A stretch of 64,000 nt of DNA from the NCBI RefSeq assembly GCF_002646595.1, contig NZ_PDUD01000035.1, positions 62,001 through 126,000 of the forward strand, in the 5' to 3' direction. A program made the position numbers and the translations under genes. The DNA is from Flavilitoribacter nigricans DSM 23189 = NBRC 102662 (GTDB lineage: Bacteria > Bacteroidota > Bacteroidia > Chitinophagales > Saprospiraceae). This document shows positions 44,518 through 53,501 of this stretch, piece after piece. Each line of letters begins with the position of its first letter. The stretch's first letter is position 1. The notes beneath the pieces were generated by a model, which saw nothing but the letters and a program-made list of their open reading frames with translations, searched no databases and was not told the DNA's origin.

Positions 44518-45609
44518 ATGCGCAATATTTTCTTCCTGTTTTTCTTTGCCGGTTCCATTTTGTCATTTGGCCAGGAAGCCGACACCTCCGGCCGGGATCG
44601 CCGGGGAAGTGTTTTCGGCCTGCCGATCGTTTACGTTACGCCGGAGACCAGTTGGGCATTCGGCGCAGCCGGCATCTATTCCTTCTATGCGGACCGAAAA
44701 GCTCCCGTAGCCGGCACCCGGCCTTCCCAGTTGCAGCTCGCTTTTGCCTATACGCTGAAAAAACAGATCCTGTTCTACCTACCGTACGACATCTTCACCG
44801 GTGGAAATCAGTACCGCTTTAACGGTGAGATCGGCCTGTATCGCTATACGTATTTCTACTTCGGCATTGGTAATGAGTATCCGGATTACGACGGAGAACT
44901 GTTTGGGATCAGTTTTGCCCGTATTCGCCTCAATGCGCTGAAAAAGACCCAAAAGCACCTGTTTCTCGGACTGCGCTACTGGATGGATCGTTTTACCATT
45001 GATGAAGTGGAAGACCAGGGCCTGCTGACGGATCGTACGGTCGCCGGCGCTAATGGCGGCATGGTTTCCGGTCTGGGACCAACCCTGTTGATCGATTCCC
45101 GGGACAATCTGTTTTTTCCCCGGAAAGGAGCCCTGGTGGAAGCGGCCGTCATTGCACATGCTCCTTTGCTGGGTAGTGATTTTTCCTATTCCAAATTCAG
45201 CGTCAATGCTTCCCGCTATCTGGTACCCGTACCGAAAACGGTGCTGGCCTTGAATGCCTATATGGAGTTCAATTCGGGCACGGTTCCGTTTAATCAGATG
45301 GCGCTGCTCGGTGGCGCCAAAAAGCTGCGTGGCTACTACGAAGGTCGTTTCCGGGACAAGCAACTGTTAATTTTGCAGGGAGAATGGCGTTTTCCCATCT
45401 GGAAAAGATTCAAAGGTACCATTGTTGGCGGTGCGGGAATGGTGGCCGATAAGCTCGCCAATTTCAACCTGGATAATCTCCGGCCGGCCTACGGCGCGGG
45501 TTTGCGTTATCTGGCGCTGAAAGCACAACAGATCCACATCCGCCTGGATTTTGCCTGGGGGCAAAACGACAATAGCGGATTCTATTTGACGATCGGTGAA
45601 GCCTTTTGA
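44518..45609 (+). CDS. Omp85-superfamily outer-membrane barrel without POTRA domains
   Basis: A 363 aa exported protein. A signal peptide of about 19 residues ends SFGQ. The rest is amphipathic beta-strand sequence typical of the bacterial surface antigen / BamA C-terminal barrel, with G-x-G-P-T-L-L-I-D-S-R-D-N (GLGPTLLIDSRDN) and FPRKGALVEA. The LRGYYEGRFRDK segment corresponds to the V-R-G-Y/F motif of the lid loop. No POTRA repeats fit in the length, so it is a patatin-free, POTRA-free barrel. It could serve envelope assembly or metallophosphoesterase-type secretion; the specific role is unknown. Confidence 0.85.
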   Translation: MRNIFFLFFFAGSILSFGQEADTSGRDRRGSVFGLPIVYVTPETSWAFGAAGIYSFYADRKAPVAGTRPSQLQLAFAYTLKKQILFYLPYDIFTGGNQYRFNGEIGLYRYTYFYFGIGNEYPDYDGELFGISFARIRLNALKKTQKHLFLGLRYWMDRFTIDEVEDQGLLTDRTVAGANGGMVSGLGPTLLIDSRDNLFFPRKGALVEAAVIAHAPLLGSDFSYSKFSVNASRYLVPVPKTVLALNAYMEFNSGTVPFNQMALLGGAKKLRGYYEGRFRDKQLLILQGEWRFPIWKRFKGTIVGGAGMVADKLANFNLDNLRPAYGAGLRYLALKAQQIHIRLDFAWGQNDNSGFYLTIGEAF

Positions 45610-45654
45610 CCAAACACGAAACCGTTTTCGGCGTTCATGACGTATATGGTTTAA

Positions 45655-46356
45655 ATGTTAGAAATGGAGATATCGATCATAATCCCTACCCTGAATGAGG
45701 CGGAAAACATTGATCGTCTGGTGAGACATCTGGTGTCCCACGGCGGACAGCAGTTATTGGAAGTAATCGTAGTGGATGGTGGCAGTACGGACAATACCCT
45801 GAATTTAGCCGCTCGTGCGGGAGCCGAAGTACTGATATCTCCCAAACGGGGACGTTCCGCCCAGATGAACTACGGAGCGAGCCGGGCACGGGGAAATCTA
45901 CTTTATTTTGTCCACGCAGATACCTTACCTCCGGCCCACTTTGCTGCTGATATCCGGGAGTCCCTGGAGTTGGACTACCCGCTGGGTTGTTTCCGTTTCC
46001 GCTTTGATTCCCGTCGCCCGCTCTTGCGGCTGAATTCCTGGTTTACCCGTTTCGACCTGTTATGGTGCCGTGGCGGCGACCAGTCCCTTTACATCCAACG
46101 GGATCTTTTTCGGGAACTCGACGGATTTTCCGATGAACACATCATCATGGAGGAATACGATCTCATCGTGCGGGCCCGCCGTGATCACGCCTTCCGGATC
46201 ATTCCCCGTGAGATCCTGGTCTCGGCCCGGAAATACGAATCCAACAGCTACCTGCGGGTGCAGATCGCCAATTTCATTGCATTTAACATGTACCGACTGG
46301 GTTTTCCCCAAAAACGCATTTACAATACCTACCGCCGGATGTTGGATTATCGTTAA
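45655..46356 (+). CDS. GT2 glycosyltransferase, TIGR04283-type
   Basis: A 233 aa glycosyltransferase of the GT-A fold. ISIIIPTLNEAENID starts the nucleotide-sugar domain. DGGSTDNT and the metal-binding HAD in YFVHADTLPP follow, with PLGCFRFRFDS and the CRGGDQSLYIQRDLF block. The R-G-R-S-x-Q-M-N motif (KRGRSAQMNYGA) is characteristic of the family annotated as arsenosugar-biosynthesis glycosyltransferase TIGR04283. Its usual partners (TIGR04282-type protein, ArsM-like methyltransferase, radical SAM protein) are not in the window. The true acceptor here is therefore open. Confidence 0.88.
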   Translation: MLEMEISIIIPTLNEAENIDRLVRHLVSHGGQQLLEVIVVDGGSTDNTLNLAARAGAEVLISPKRGRSAQMNYGASRARGNLLYFVHADTLPPAHFAADIRESLELDYPLGCFRFRFDSRRPLLRLNSWFTRFDLLWCRGGDQSLYIQRDLFRELDGFSDEHIIMEEYDLIVRARRDHAFRIIPREILVSARKYESNSYLRVQIANFIAFNMYRLGFPQKRIYNTYRRMLDYR

Positions 46357-46400
46357 ATTGCGCCCGAAAATAGTATCCGATCTATCCTTTTACCTAGTTT

Positions 46401-47840
46401 ATGACTGAATTGCTCAACCAGGCCTACGCTGCGGATACTTTCCGCCGGCAGGGCCACGCACTTATCGATCAACTGGCTGATTATCTGGAGGCAGTCCGCC
46501 GTCCCGATTATCCGGCGGGAGCCATCGATTTTCATTTTCCGGAAGACTCCCTGCAACAGTGGACGGAGGACCTCCGGACGGCTCCCAATCCAGATGTAGC
46601 CGACCTGTTTACCCGCGCCATGGACCAGAGTGTGCGCCTGTTGCATCCCCAATACGTGGGGCATCAGATCAGTCCGCCCGTACCGGTATCCGTACTGGCC
46701 GGATTGCTCGGAGATTTTCTGAATAACGGTATGGGGGTTTACGAGATGGGCATGGCCGGCTCAACGACCGAACGGTTAGTGGCGCTCACGGTAGCCCGGC
46801 AACTGGGATTCCCGGAGGAGGCCGATGGTTTTATTACCTCCGGCGGCACTCTGGCCAATCTGACGGCCCTGCTGAGCGCCCGCGGGAGGAAAGCTTCTTC
46901 TAACATCTGGAAATCAGGCAGTAAAGGCCAACTGGCGCTGATGGTTTCCGAGGAGGCGCATTATTGTGTCGACCGGGCCGTTCGCATTATGGGCTGGGGC
47001 GATGCGGGTATCATCAAGGTGCCGGTGGATGATCGTTACTGCATGCGCACGGATCTGCTCGAAGCATATTACCAGGAGGCTACTGCGGCGGGCATAGAAG
47101 TGATCGCCGTGGTGGGAAGTGCTTGTACCACCGCCACCGGCAGCTTCGATGACCTGGCAGGTATTGGGGATTTTTGCCGCCGGCACGATCTCTGGTTTCA
47201 CGTTGACGGTGCCCACGGAGCGGCCCTGGCCTTTTCCGGCAAATACGCGCCGGTAGTCAGAGGGATCGATAAAGCGGACAGTGTGGCGATGGATTTTCAC
47301 AAAATGCTGCTGACGCCTTCCATCACCACCGCACTGGTATTTCGCAATGGCGCCGACAGCTACCGGACCTTTAGTCAGGAAGCGCAATACCTGTTTAACC
47401 GGGAGGAACCCGAGTGGTTCAATATGGCCAAACGCACTTTCGAGTGCACCAAACTGATGATCGGCTTTAAGGCTTACAGTATCATCCGTACTTACGGCAC
47501 CAAATTATTTGATGAATACGTCACCCTCGTCTGTGACCTCGGGCATACCCTGGCGGATCAGGTCCGAAAAAGAAATGAACTTACCTTGGCGATGGAGCCC
47601 TTTTGCAACATCATTTGTTTCCGCTACGCACCGGCGGGAGTTTCGGAAGAACAGCTCAACGAGATCAATGAACGCATTCGTCAGCGAATGCTGGAAGATG
47701 GCGATTTTTATCTGGTGCAGACCCGGCTCAAAGGTAAGCTCTATCTGCGCTGCACCCTGACGAATCCCTTCACCAAAGCCGGCGATCTGGAAAAACTGCT
47801 GGATACGGTTATAGCCGTAGGGAACGGAGTGCAGGTCTAG
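46401..47840 (+). CDS. PLP-dependent group II decarboxylase
   Basis: A 479 aa fold-type I enzyme of the glutamate/aromatic amino acid/diaminobutyrate decarboxylase family. The PLP lysine is K301 in MDFHKMLLTP, and WFHVDGAHGAALAFSG holds the D that contacts the pyridine nitrogen. The N-terminal LHPQYVGHQISPPVP and STTERLVAL fit the family. The sequence alone does not tell the substrate: 2,4-diaminobutyrate, aspartate or an aromatic amino acid are possible. Single gene, with a terminator that overlaps its stop. Confidence 0.88.
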   Translation: MTELLNQAYAADTFRRQGHALIDQLADYLEAVRRPDYPAGAIDFHFPEDSLQQWTEDLRTAPNPDVADLFTRAMDQSVRLLHPQYVGHQISPPVPVSVLAGLLGDFLNNGMGVYEMGMAGSTTERLVALTVARQLGFPEEADGFITSGGTLANLTALLSARGRKASSNIWKSGSKGQLALMVSEEAHYCVDRAVRIMGWGDAGIIKVPVDDRYCMRTDLLEAYYQEATAAGIEVIAVVGSACTTATGSFDDLAGIGDFCRRHDLWFHVDGAHGAALAFSGKYAPVVRGIDKADSVAMDFHKMLLTPSITTALVFRNGADSYRTFSQEAQYLFNREEPEWFNMAKRTFECTKLMIGFKAYSIIRTYGTKLFDEYVTLVCDLGHTLADQVRKRNELTLAMEPFCNIICFRYAPAGVSEEQLNEINERIRQRMLEDGDFYLVQTRLKGKLYLRCTLTNPFTKAGDLEKLLDTVIAVGNGVQV

Positions 47841-47866
47841 AACTACCCGCACTCCCTGTATTTTTC
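47826..47866. terminator. Terminator overlapping the decarboxylase stop
   Basis: GGAGTGC (47826-47832) pairs with GCACTCC (47849-47855), then CTGTATTTTT. The decarboxylase stop (47838-47840) lies in the loop. It serves the plus-strand gene; the DUF1761 gene converges 7 bp further on. Confidence 0.55.
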
Positions 47867-47872
47867 AATTGC

Positions 47873-48280
47873 TTATCGCCACCAGCCGATGACCAGTCCC
47901 ATCAGGGTAAGTGAGACGACCATATAGGCGGCATTGATCAGCATGTACCGGGTGGATCGGCGTTCAAAGAGACCGATAATGAAAATGCCCATGGCAACCC
48001 AGCCGAAACCGGCCAGAAAACCGGCAATCGCTCCCCAGGATGCCGTAGTGCCGGGATCGTTGAGGAACATGCCGAGGTTAAAGGCCATCACCAGCGACCA
48101 CAAAAATGCGAAGCCAAATATGCGGGCACTGTTGCCCTGCTGCAGCTCCGCTTCGGTCAGATTGTTTTCCTGCATCCAGGCTTTTCCGAACAGCAGGGGA
48201 GAATACCACATTCCTCCAATGACAAAGGAAAGTACTGCGGCAACCAGCACCGCGGGAATGTTGAGGGTAGAAGGATCCAT
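47873..48280 (-). CDS. DUF1761 family membrane protein
   Basis: A 135 aa protein with four membrane helices: about residues 8-28, 53-72, 80-102 and 112-132. The N-terminal AVLSFVIGGMWYSPLLFGKAWM is the recognisable DUF1761 block, with the G-x-x-W-Y-S-P-x-L-F-G-K-x-W pattern. Function unknown in the family. It stands alone between the decarboxylase and the sensor kinase, which starts in the opposite direction. Confidence 0.88.
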   Translation of the reverse strand: MDPSTLNIPAVLVAAVLSFVIGGMWYSPLLFGKAWMQENNLTEAELQQGNSARIFGFAFLWSLVMAFNLGMFLNDPGTTASWGAIAGFLAGFGWVAMGIFIIGLFERRSTRYMLINAAYMVVSLTLMGLVIGWWR

Positions 48281-48537
48281 GCGTTTTACGTTTTTGTTTG
48301 CAATAGGCTCAATTTCGCAATAATTTGTTTCTTCTCTAAAAGGAATTTACCTAAACCGGATACTGGCCGTCCCAAACCGAATTTTGGCGACCTGTAAGTA
48401 GAATAGGGGAGCGTTAACGTCATTATCCGGAAGGGAAAGGTAAAAAGGAATTCTTATTTTAATGCCGACATTTCCCGGTGACAACTTTCTATAGTTTTTT
48501 CAAGCATTGCCAGAACAGAATGAAGCGGGCTTCCGAC

Positions 48538-49581
48538 ATGACTGATGAACAGGATATCAGGGACATTCCTCTGATGCTCTGGCTTGTCCCCGGTTTTGGG
48601 ATCATCATTCCCAATCTCACCGGTCTGTTCGGACCGCTGCGGCCATCCGACGGTCTCTACTGGCTCGGTTACGTCTGCTTTATCGGTCTGGCTTACACCA
48701 TCTGGTGGGGAAATCGCTGGCTGTACCTGCGCCAGCGACGGTATTTCGATTGGTTTCAGCGCCCCGTTTCCAAAGTCATTACGGTACTTTTTGCCAACAT
48801 TTTTTATACGGCACCGGTGACCCTGATCTGGTGTTGGGCCTGGTATTATTTCCGGGACGTACCGGTGGACTGGGTCGTGATCAAGGACACCAGTCTGTTT
48901 AATGTGATCGCCGTTATATTTATCACCCACGTTTACGAAACGGCCTTTTTGATCAAGGACCGGGAGACGGATATGCTCCGACTGGCAAAACTGGAACAAT
49001 CCCGGGCGCTGGCCGAACTGGAAGCGCTGAAAAATCAGGTGGATCCGCACTTCATGTTCAACTCCCTGAATACCTTGTCCCATCTGGTAAGCACCAACCA
49101 GCGAAATGCGGAAGAATTTATCGAAAAACTGGCGGACGTTTACCGGTACATCCTGCAGAGTAAGGAAAAGGACCTGGTTCAGTTGATCGAGGAAATACAG
49201 TTTCTGAATAACTATTTCGATCTGCTGCGGCTGCGGTTCGGCAGTTCTATTTTACTGGATATCGAAAGTCCGGTGCAGGAGCTGCAGTTCCTGCCGCCCA
49301 TTTCTCTGCAATTGTTGCTGGAAAATGCCGTGAAACACAACGGCTTCGATGAAAAGCAACCGCTAATGATCCAGGTAGACTGCCGGGAGGATCACATCCT
49401 GTTCGTCAACAACCGAAGGAAAAAGACCGGGGGTGGGATCGTATCCAACGGCATTGGCCTGCAGAATCTGAATAACCGCTTCCAGCTCTTGTTACAGCAA
49501 CCGATCGAAATCCGCGAACAGGCGGACCGGTTTTCCGTGAAATTGCCGCTGGTGAGCCTGGATGGCGGCGGGACGGGGTAA
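48538..49581 (+). CDS. LytS-family sensor histidine kinase
   Basis: A 348 aa membrane kinase from ATG 48538 (MTDEQDIRDIPLML); ATG 48520 or GTG 48478 are possible longer starts. Four hydrophobic segments occupy residues about 10-125. The cytoplasmic part is a His_kinase domain with H171 in QVDPHFMFNSLNTL and an ATPase with LLLENAVKHNGF (N-box) and GGGIVSNGIGLQNL (G-box). It has no extracellular sensor of note, so the signal is likely sensed in the membrane. It lies 81 bp before a LytTR regulator, its likely partner. Confidence 0.92.
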   Translation: MTDEQDIRDIPLMLWLVPGFGIIIPNLTGLFGPLRPSDGLYWLGYVCFIGLAYTIWWGNRWLYLRQRRYFDWFQRPVSKVITVLFANIFYTAPVTLIWCWAWYYFRDVPVDWVVIKDTSLFNVIAVIFITHVYETAFLIKDRETDMLRLAKLEQSRALAELEALKNQVDPHFMFNSLNTLSHLVSTNQRNAEEFIEKLADVYRYILQSKEKDLVQLIEEIQFLNNYFDLLRLRFGSSILLDIESPVQELQFLPPISLQLLLENAVKHNGFDEKQPLMIQVDCREDHILFVNNRRKKTGGGIVSNGIGLQNLNNRFQLLLQQPIEIREQADRFSVKLPLVSLDGGGTG

Positions 49582-49662
49582 CCCAAAGAGTATCCGTACG
49601 TAAGACCGGAAAGAAAGAATATCCGGCACACTTGAAACCAGGAAACACAAAACGACTATACT

Positions 49663-50412
49663 ATGAAAATTTTATTGGTGGAAGATGAGCTACCGGCCCG
49701 GGAACGGCTTAAAAACCTGTTGGCCAAAATGAAGACGAAGATCAGCACTGTCGCTGAGGCCGGAAGTATCCAGGAAGCGGTACTCCGGTTGGAAGAAGAA
49801 AACGATTTCGATCTGGCATTCTTTGACATTCAGTTATCCGATGGGCTATCTTTTGAGATCTTTCGCAAGGTAAATGTCCGGATCCCGGTGATCTTTACCA
49901 CGGCCTACGATGCCTATCTGCTGGAAGCCTTCCATTCCAATGGTATTGATTATCTACTGAAGCCGCTAAAGGAACGGGAACTCTTCCGGGCGCTGCAGAA
50001 ATTCTACCAGTTGCAATCCCATTTTTCGGCGGATATTGCCGGTTTCATCGCTCAGATGACCGAAAAGACCAATTACCTGAAACGCATTGCCGGTATGAAA
50101 TCCAGCGCCATGATCCCGGTCAAAGTCGAGGAGGTTGCCTGGTTTACCACCCGTCATAAGGTAACTTTGCTGCGCACATTCGGGGATGAGAGTCTGGTGG
50201 TCAACAAACCCCTGACTAATCTGGAAGGGGTGCTGGATCCGCACCAGTTCCGGCGGGTCAACCGGCAATACATCGTCAATATTGAGGCCGTCCGGCAGAT
50301 CAAACCTTATCAGAAAGGCAAATTATTACTCAGTCTGGAACCTTCCTCCGGTGAGGAGATCGTGATCAGCCAGGAGCAGGCCAGTCTGATGAAAGAATGG
50401 CTGGAGATCTGA
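49663..50412 (+). CDS. LytTR-family response regulator
   Basis: A 249 aa regulator, second LytTR pair member in the window. The receiver has E7-D8, phosphoacceptor D55 (LAFFDIQLSDG), TT at 79-80 and K100 (IDYLLKP). The LytTR domain occupies about residues 148-249 (FRRVNRQYIVNIEAVRQI). It follows its sensor kinase after 81 bp on the same strand. Target genes are not apparent; no repeat array separates this pair, unlike the pair at 86-4100. Confidence 0.94.
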   Translation: MKILLVEDELPARERLKNLLAKMKTKISTVAEAGSIQEAVLRLEEENDFDLAFFDIQLSDGLSFEIFRKVNVRIPVIFTTAYDAYLLEAFHSNGIDYLLKPLKERELFRALQKFYQLQSHFSADIAGFIAQMTEKTNYLKRIAGMKSSAMIPVKVEEVAWFTTRHKVTLLRTFGDESLVVNKPLTNLEGVLDPHQFRRVNRQYIVNIEAVRQIKPYQKGKLLLSLEPSSGEEIVISQEQASLMKEWLEI

Positions 50413-50535
50413 TAAAACTCCGGCTGGCTGGAAGTCCGGTTGCGGAATATCTGATAAGAAATCGGGGAATAGAACAACTTTAGCCCGATTCATTCAGTAT
50501 ATATATGGTATAATTGTGATGCACAACGGAAAGCA

Positions 50536-51339
50536 ATGGAAGATAAATTTGTTGAAAGACTTTACAGTGAGCACCTGAACGCTCAGACCATCCCTTCGCC
50601 GGGACTGGCCTGCAGTTGGGTAAAGGGTACACTGGAGATGCTGTTTCCCGAACTGGCCGATCGGCAATACGCCACCTACCGGGCCTTTCGCCAGCATTTC
50701 GACGATCTTCGGCTGGATCTTTACAACATCCTGCGGACGATCGAACACCGCCTGGAATTTACGGCCGAGGTGGTGGAAAAAAAATTCCTGGAACGCCTGC
50801 CCCAGATCCGGGAAAAGCTGATCCGGGATGCGGATGCGATTTGTGCCGGTGACCCGGCAGCCCTGGATCGCACCGAAGTGATCCGGACCTATCCGGGCTT
50901 TTTCGCCATTGCCATTTACCGGCTGGCGCACGAATTCCACTTGATGAACGTGCCCCTCATTCCCCGCATCCTTACTGAATTTGCCCACGGAGAAACGGGG
51001 ATCGATATCCACCCCGGGGCGAGTATCGGCGAAAAATTCTGCATTGACCACGGCACCGGCATCGTCATCGGCGGCACCTGTGTGATCGGAGATCACGTAA
51101 AGATCTACCAGGGAGTTACCCTGGGTGCACTGAGTGTACAGAAGGAATTCGCCAAACTCAAACGCCATCCGACGATCGAAGATAATGTCGTGATCTACGC
51201 CGGTACCACTATTCTAGGCGGAGATACGGTCATTGGCCGGGACAGTATCATCGGCGGTAACGTCTGGCTGACCAAAAGCCTGCCTCCGGGTTCGCGGGTC
51301 TACTACCAGGGGCATATCAACCAGCGTCATTCCGTATGA
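50536..51339 (+). CDS. cysE: Serine O-acetyltransferase
   Basis: Makes O-acetylserine from serine and acetyl-CoA for cysteine synthesis. The 267 aa protein has an alpha-helical N-terminus, then the left-handed beta-helix. The catalytic-type ETGIDIHPGASIG and DHGTGIVIGGTCVIGDHVKI are present, then GVTLGALS and IGRDSIIGGNVWLTKSLPPG. This is the EpsC/long SAT type common in Bacteroidota. It lies 58 bp before cysM and should form the cysteine synthase complex with it. Confidence 0.94.
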   Translation: MEDKFVERLYSEHLNAQTIPSPGLACSWVKGTLEMLFPELADRQYATYRAFRQHFDDLRLDLYNILRTIEHRLEFTAEVVEKKFLERLPQIREKLIRDADAICAGDPAALDRTEVIRTYPGFFAIAIYRLAHEFHLMNVPLIPRILTEFAHGETGIDIHPGASIGEKFCIDHGTGIVIGGTCVIGDHVKIYQGVTLGALSVQKEFAKLKRHPTIEDNVVIYAGTTILGGDTVIGRDSIIGGNVWLTKSLPPGSRVYYQGHINQRHSV

Positions 51340-51397
51340 CCTATAGCAACAGCAAAAATTATCAAACCATAAATAATAGCAAAAGCAATATAGCGTA

Positions 51398-52279
51398 ATG
51401 GGTAGTATACTGGATTTATTAGGGAATACCCCTTTAGTGGAGATCAGCCATATTATTAAGAAACCGGGAGTTACCGTGTACGGAAAACTGGAAGGCCAGA
51501 ATCCCGGTGGGAGTGTAAAAGACCGTCCTGCCTACGGTATGATCAAAGGGGCCCTGGACCGCGGAGAGATCCAGCCGGGCGTAAAACTGGTGGAAGCTAC
51601 CAGCGGCAATACCGGGATCGCCCTGGCGATGATCGCCCGCCTGTTCGGATTGGAGATCACCCTGGTGATGCCGGAAGATTCTACCCTGGAGCGGATCCAG
51701 ACCATGCGGGCCTACGGTGCGGAAGTCGTCCTGACCCCGGCGGAAAAAACCATCGAATATTCCAGAGAATACGCCCAGTCCCTGGTAGATCAGGGCGGGT
51801 ATTTTATGCTGAACCAGTTCGGAAATCCCGATAATTGGGGCATCCATTATAAAACCACCGGTCCGGAGATCTGGCGCGATACGGAAGGCAAGATCACCCA
51901 CTTTGTCTCCTCTATGGGCACTACCGGTACCATCATGGGCGTTTCGCGTTACCTCAAGGAGCAGAGCGAAGCCGTACAGATCGTTGGGGTACAGCCGACG
52001 GACGGATCCCGAATCCCGGGTATTCGTCGCTGGTCACCTGAATTCCTGCCCGAAATATTCGAAGCCGACCGGGTGGATCAAAAAATTGATGTGTCGCAAA
52101 AAGAAGCTACGGATATGATGCAACGGCTGGCCAAGGAAGAAGCCATTTTCGCCGGTATGAGTAGCGGCGGGGCGGTAGCGGCGGCCGCAAAGCTGGCGGA
52201 AAGCCTGGATGAAGGGGTGGTGGTCTGTATTATTTGCGATCGCGGAGACCGCTATTTATCATCGGGTATATTTGGTTAG
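51398..52279 (+). CDS. cysM: Cysteine synthase, CysM type
   Basis: PLP enzyme that joins sulfide (or thiosulfate in true CysM) to O-acetylserine. The 293 aa protein has the PLP lysine K41 in NPGGSVKDRPAYGMI, the phosphate loop ATSGNTGIALAM, and the GTTGTIMG glycine loop. Its length and sequence are closer to CysM than to the about 320 aa CysK, but the two are hard to separate by eye. It is paired with cysE upstream, so the function in cysteine synthesis is secure. Confidence 0.93.
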   Translation: MGSILDLLGNTPLVEISHIIKKPGVTVYGKLEGQNPGGSVKDRPAYGMIKGALDRGEIQPGVKLVEATSGNTGIALAMIARLFGLEITLVMPEDSTLERIQTMRAYGAEVVLTPAEKTIEYSREYAQSLVDQGGYFMLNQFGNPDNWGIHYKTTGPEIWRDTEGKITHFVSSMGTTGTIMGVSRYLKEQSEAVQIVGVQPTDGSRIPGIRRWSPEFLPEIFEADRVDQKIDVSQKEATDMMQRLAKEEAIFAGMSSGGAVAAAAKLAESLDEGVVVCIICDRGDRYLSSGIFG

Positions 52280-52287
52280 CGGGCGTA

Positions 52288-52314
52288 CCCGGGACGCCGG
52301 CGTCGGTTCCCGGG
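52288..52314. repeat. Inverted repeat between cysM and the PspC gene
   Basis: CCCGGGA (52288-52294) pairs with TCCCGGG (52308-52314) around a GC-rich loop that holds GCCGGC. It lies between convergent genes, with no T-run next to it. Possible transcript end or cruciform. Confidence 0.5.
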
Positions 52315-52319
52315 GCATA

Positions 52320-52535
52320 TTATTCCCACAACCAACTGTTTTTCTTGCGGATATAAGTGCGGAGATTCAGCCAGAATGCCGTGAAGAGATACAGTAAAAC
52401 CGGCGAACCAAGGGTTACAAAGGAAATGTAAATAAAGTACAGACGCACCCGCGCGGAGGAGATGCCCATCTTTTCTCCCAAATAGCTGCAGACGCCAAAT
52501 GCAGAGCGCTCCAGCATATCTTTTAGTCGCTTCAT
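52320..52535 (-). CDS. Small PspC-domain membrane protein
   Basis: A 71 aa protein with the PspC pattern: an amphipathic N-terminus (LKDMLERSAFGVCSYLGEKM), then IDSA-like SARVRLYFIYISFVTLGSP and a second hydrophobic stretch (VLLYLFTAFWLNL). One or two membrane helices. Stand-alone PspC proteins are common in Bacteroidota envelope-stress contexts. No pspA or other psp gene is present nearby. The start at 52535 is the only good one. Confidence 0.8.
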   Translation of the reverse strand: MKRLKDMLERSAFGVCSYLGEKMGISSARVRLYFIYISFVTLGSPVLLYLFTAFWLNLRTYIRKKNSWLWE

Positions 52536-52645
52536 TAGTACGGATTTTGTGGTTTAAAGGCGCTGTTTAAACAATGCAGGCCTGATTTGGTTCCGAACTA
52601 AATTAAGTTTTTCGCTAATAATATACCAAGGGCTTTCCCAAGATT

Positions 52646-53374
52646 TTATAAAAATATGACAGTATGGCTGAGCTGACTGGTCGTCGCATCGATCTCCCGT
52701 AATGCCGGCCGGTAGTGATCTACGGCAAACTCCTCGGAATGCTGATCGATCTGAAAAAAGCAGGAAGGCGTAATGTGCACATTCAGGTTGTCGATACTGA
52801 TCGTTTTGTCAACGTGGTAGTGCCCGCAAAAGATATCGATCCGCTGATTGTGGGCAAGGAGAATGTCGAGGACTTCTTCCCGGTTCTTCAGGGCATAGTT
52901 CCGATCCATATGCGGTACACCGGCCAGTAGGGGCGGATGGTGCATAAAAATGATCACCGGGCCGCCCTGATGTTTCAGGGCATCATCCAGCCAGTCGAGC
53001 TGTTTTTTGGAGACCATTCCGGTGGTCGTATCCAAAAAGAGGTAGGGAAAACCTTCCAGTTGCCGCTGGTAGTAGAGTTCGCCGTCCTGGAGCAGATGCT
53101 CGCAGTCGAACGATTTGGCCAGAGTGCGGGGATTATCGTGGTTGCCGGACAGCAGGTCGTAGGTGATCTCCAGGCTGTCCAGATGCTGTTTGATCCAGCG
53201 GTAGATCTCGGGATCGGCCTGTTCAAAACACAGGTCGCCCGACACCACGATGTAGTCCGGAGCCAGCGCTCTGGTCTTCTGACAGATCCCTAAAAAGTTG
53301 GCACGGACATCGACGTCAAAGGTAGCCTCATCAGCTAAACCAACGTGCAGGTCGGTTATTTGAACGATTCTCAT
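52646..53374 (-). CDS. Calcineurin-like metallophosphoesterase (CpdA-like)
   Basis: A 242 aa soluble enzyme from ATG 53374 (MRIVQITDLHVGL); the frame is open 78 bp further but without similarity. The metal motifs are all present: DLHVG, SGDLCFE, GNHDN, HHPPLL and GHYHVD. The layout matches cyclic AMP phosphodiesterase CpdA and the related class III nucleotide phosphodiesterases. Whether the substrate is cAMP or another phosphodiester is not decidable here. It stands alone. Confidence 0.9.
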   Translation of the reverse strand: MRIVQITDLHVGLADEATFDVDVRANFLGICQKTRALAPDYIVVSGDLCFEQADPEIYRWIKQHLDSLEITYDLLSGNHDNPRTLAKSFDCEHLLQDGELYYQRQLEGFPYLFLDTTTGMVSKKQLDWLDDALKHQGGPVIIFMHHPPLLAGVPHMDRNYALKNREEVLDILLAHNQRIDIFCGHYHVDKTISIDNLNVHITPSCFFQIDQHSEEFAVDHYRPALREIDATTSQLSHTVIFL

Positions 53375-53501
53375 AGCGGGGCAAATATACGTTTTTTTGG
53401 CAGAGACCGATAAGCGCGCAAAATAGGCAAAAAGTACCGGATGGCGGGGCATTCAGCCCGGCTTACCGCGCTGTGTACATCTTAATTCAATCGGCTGCCG
53501 G

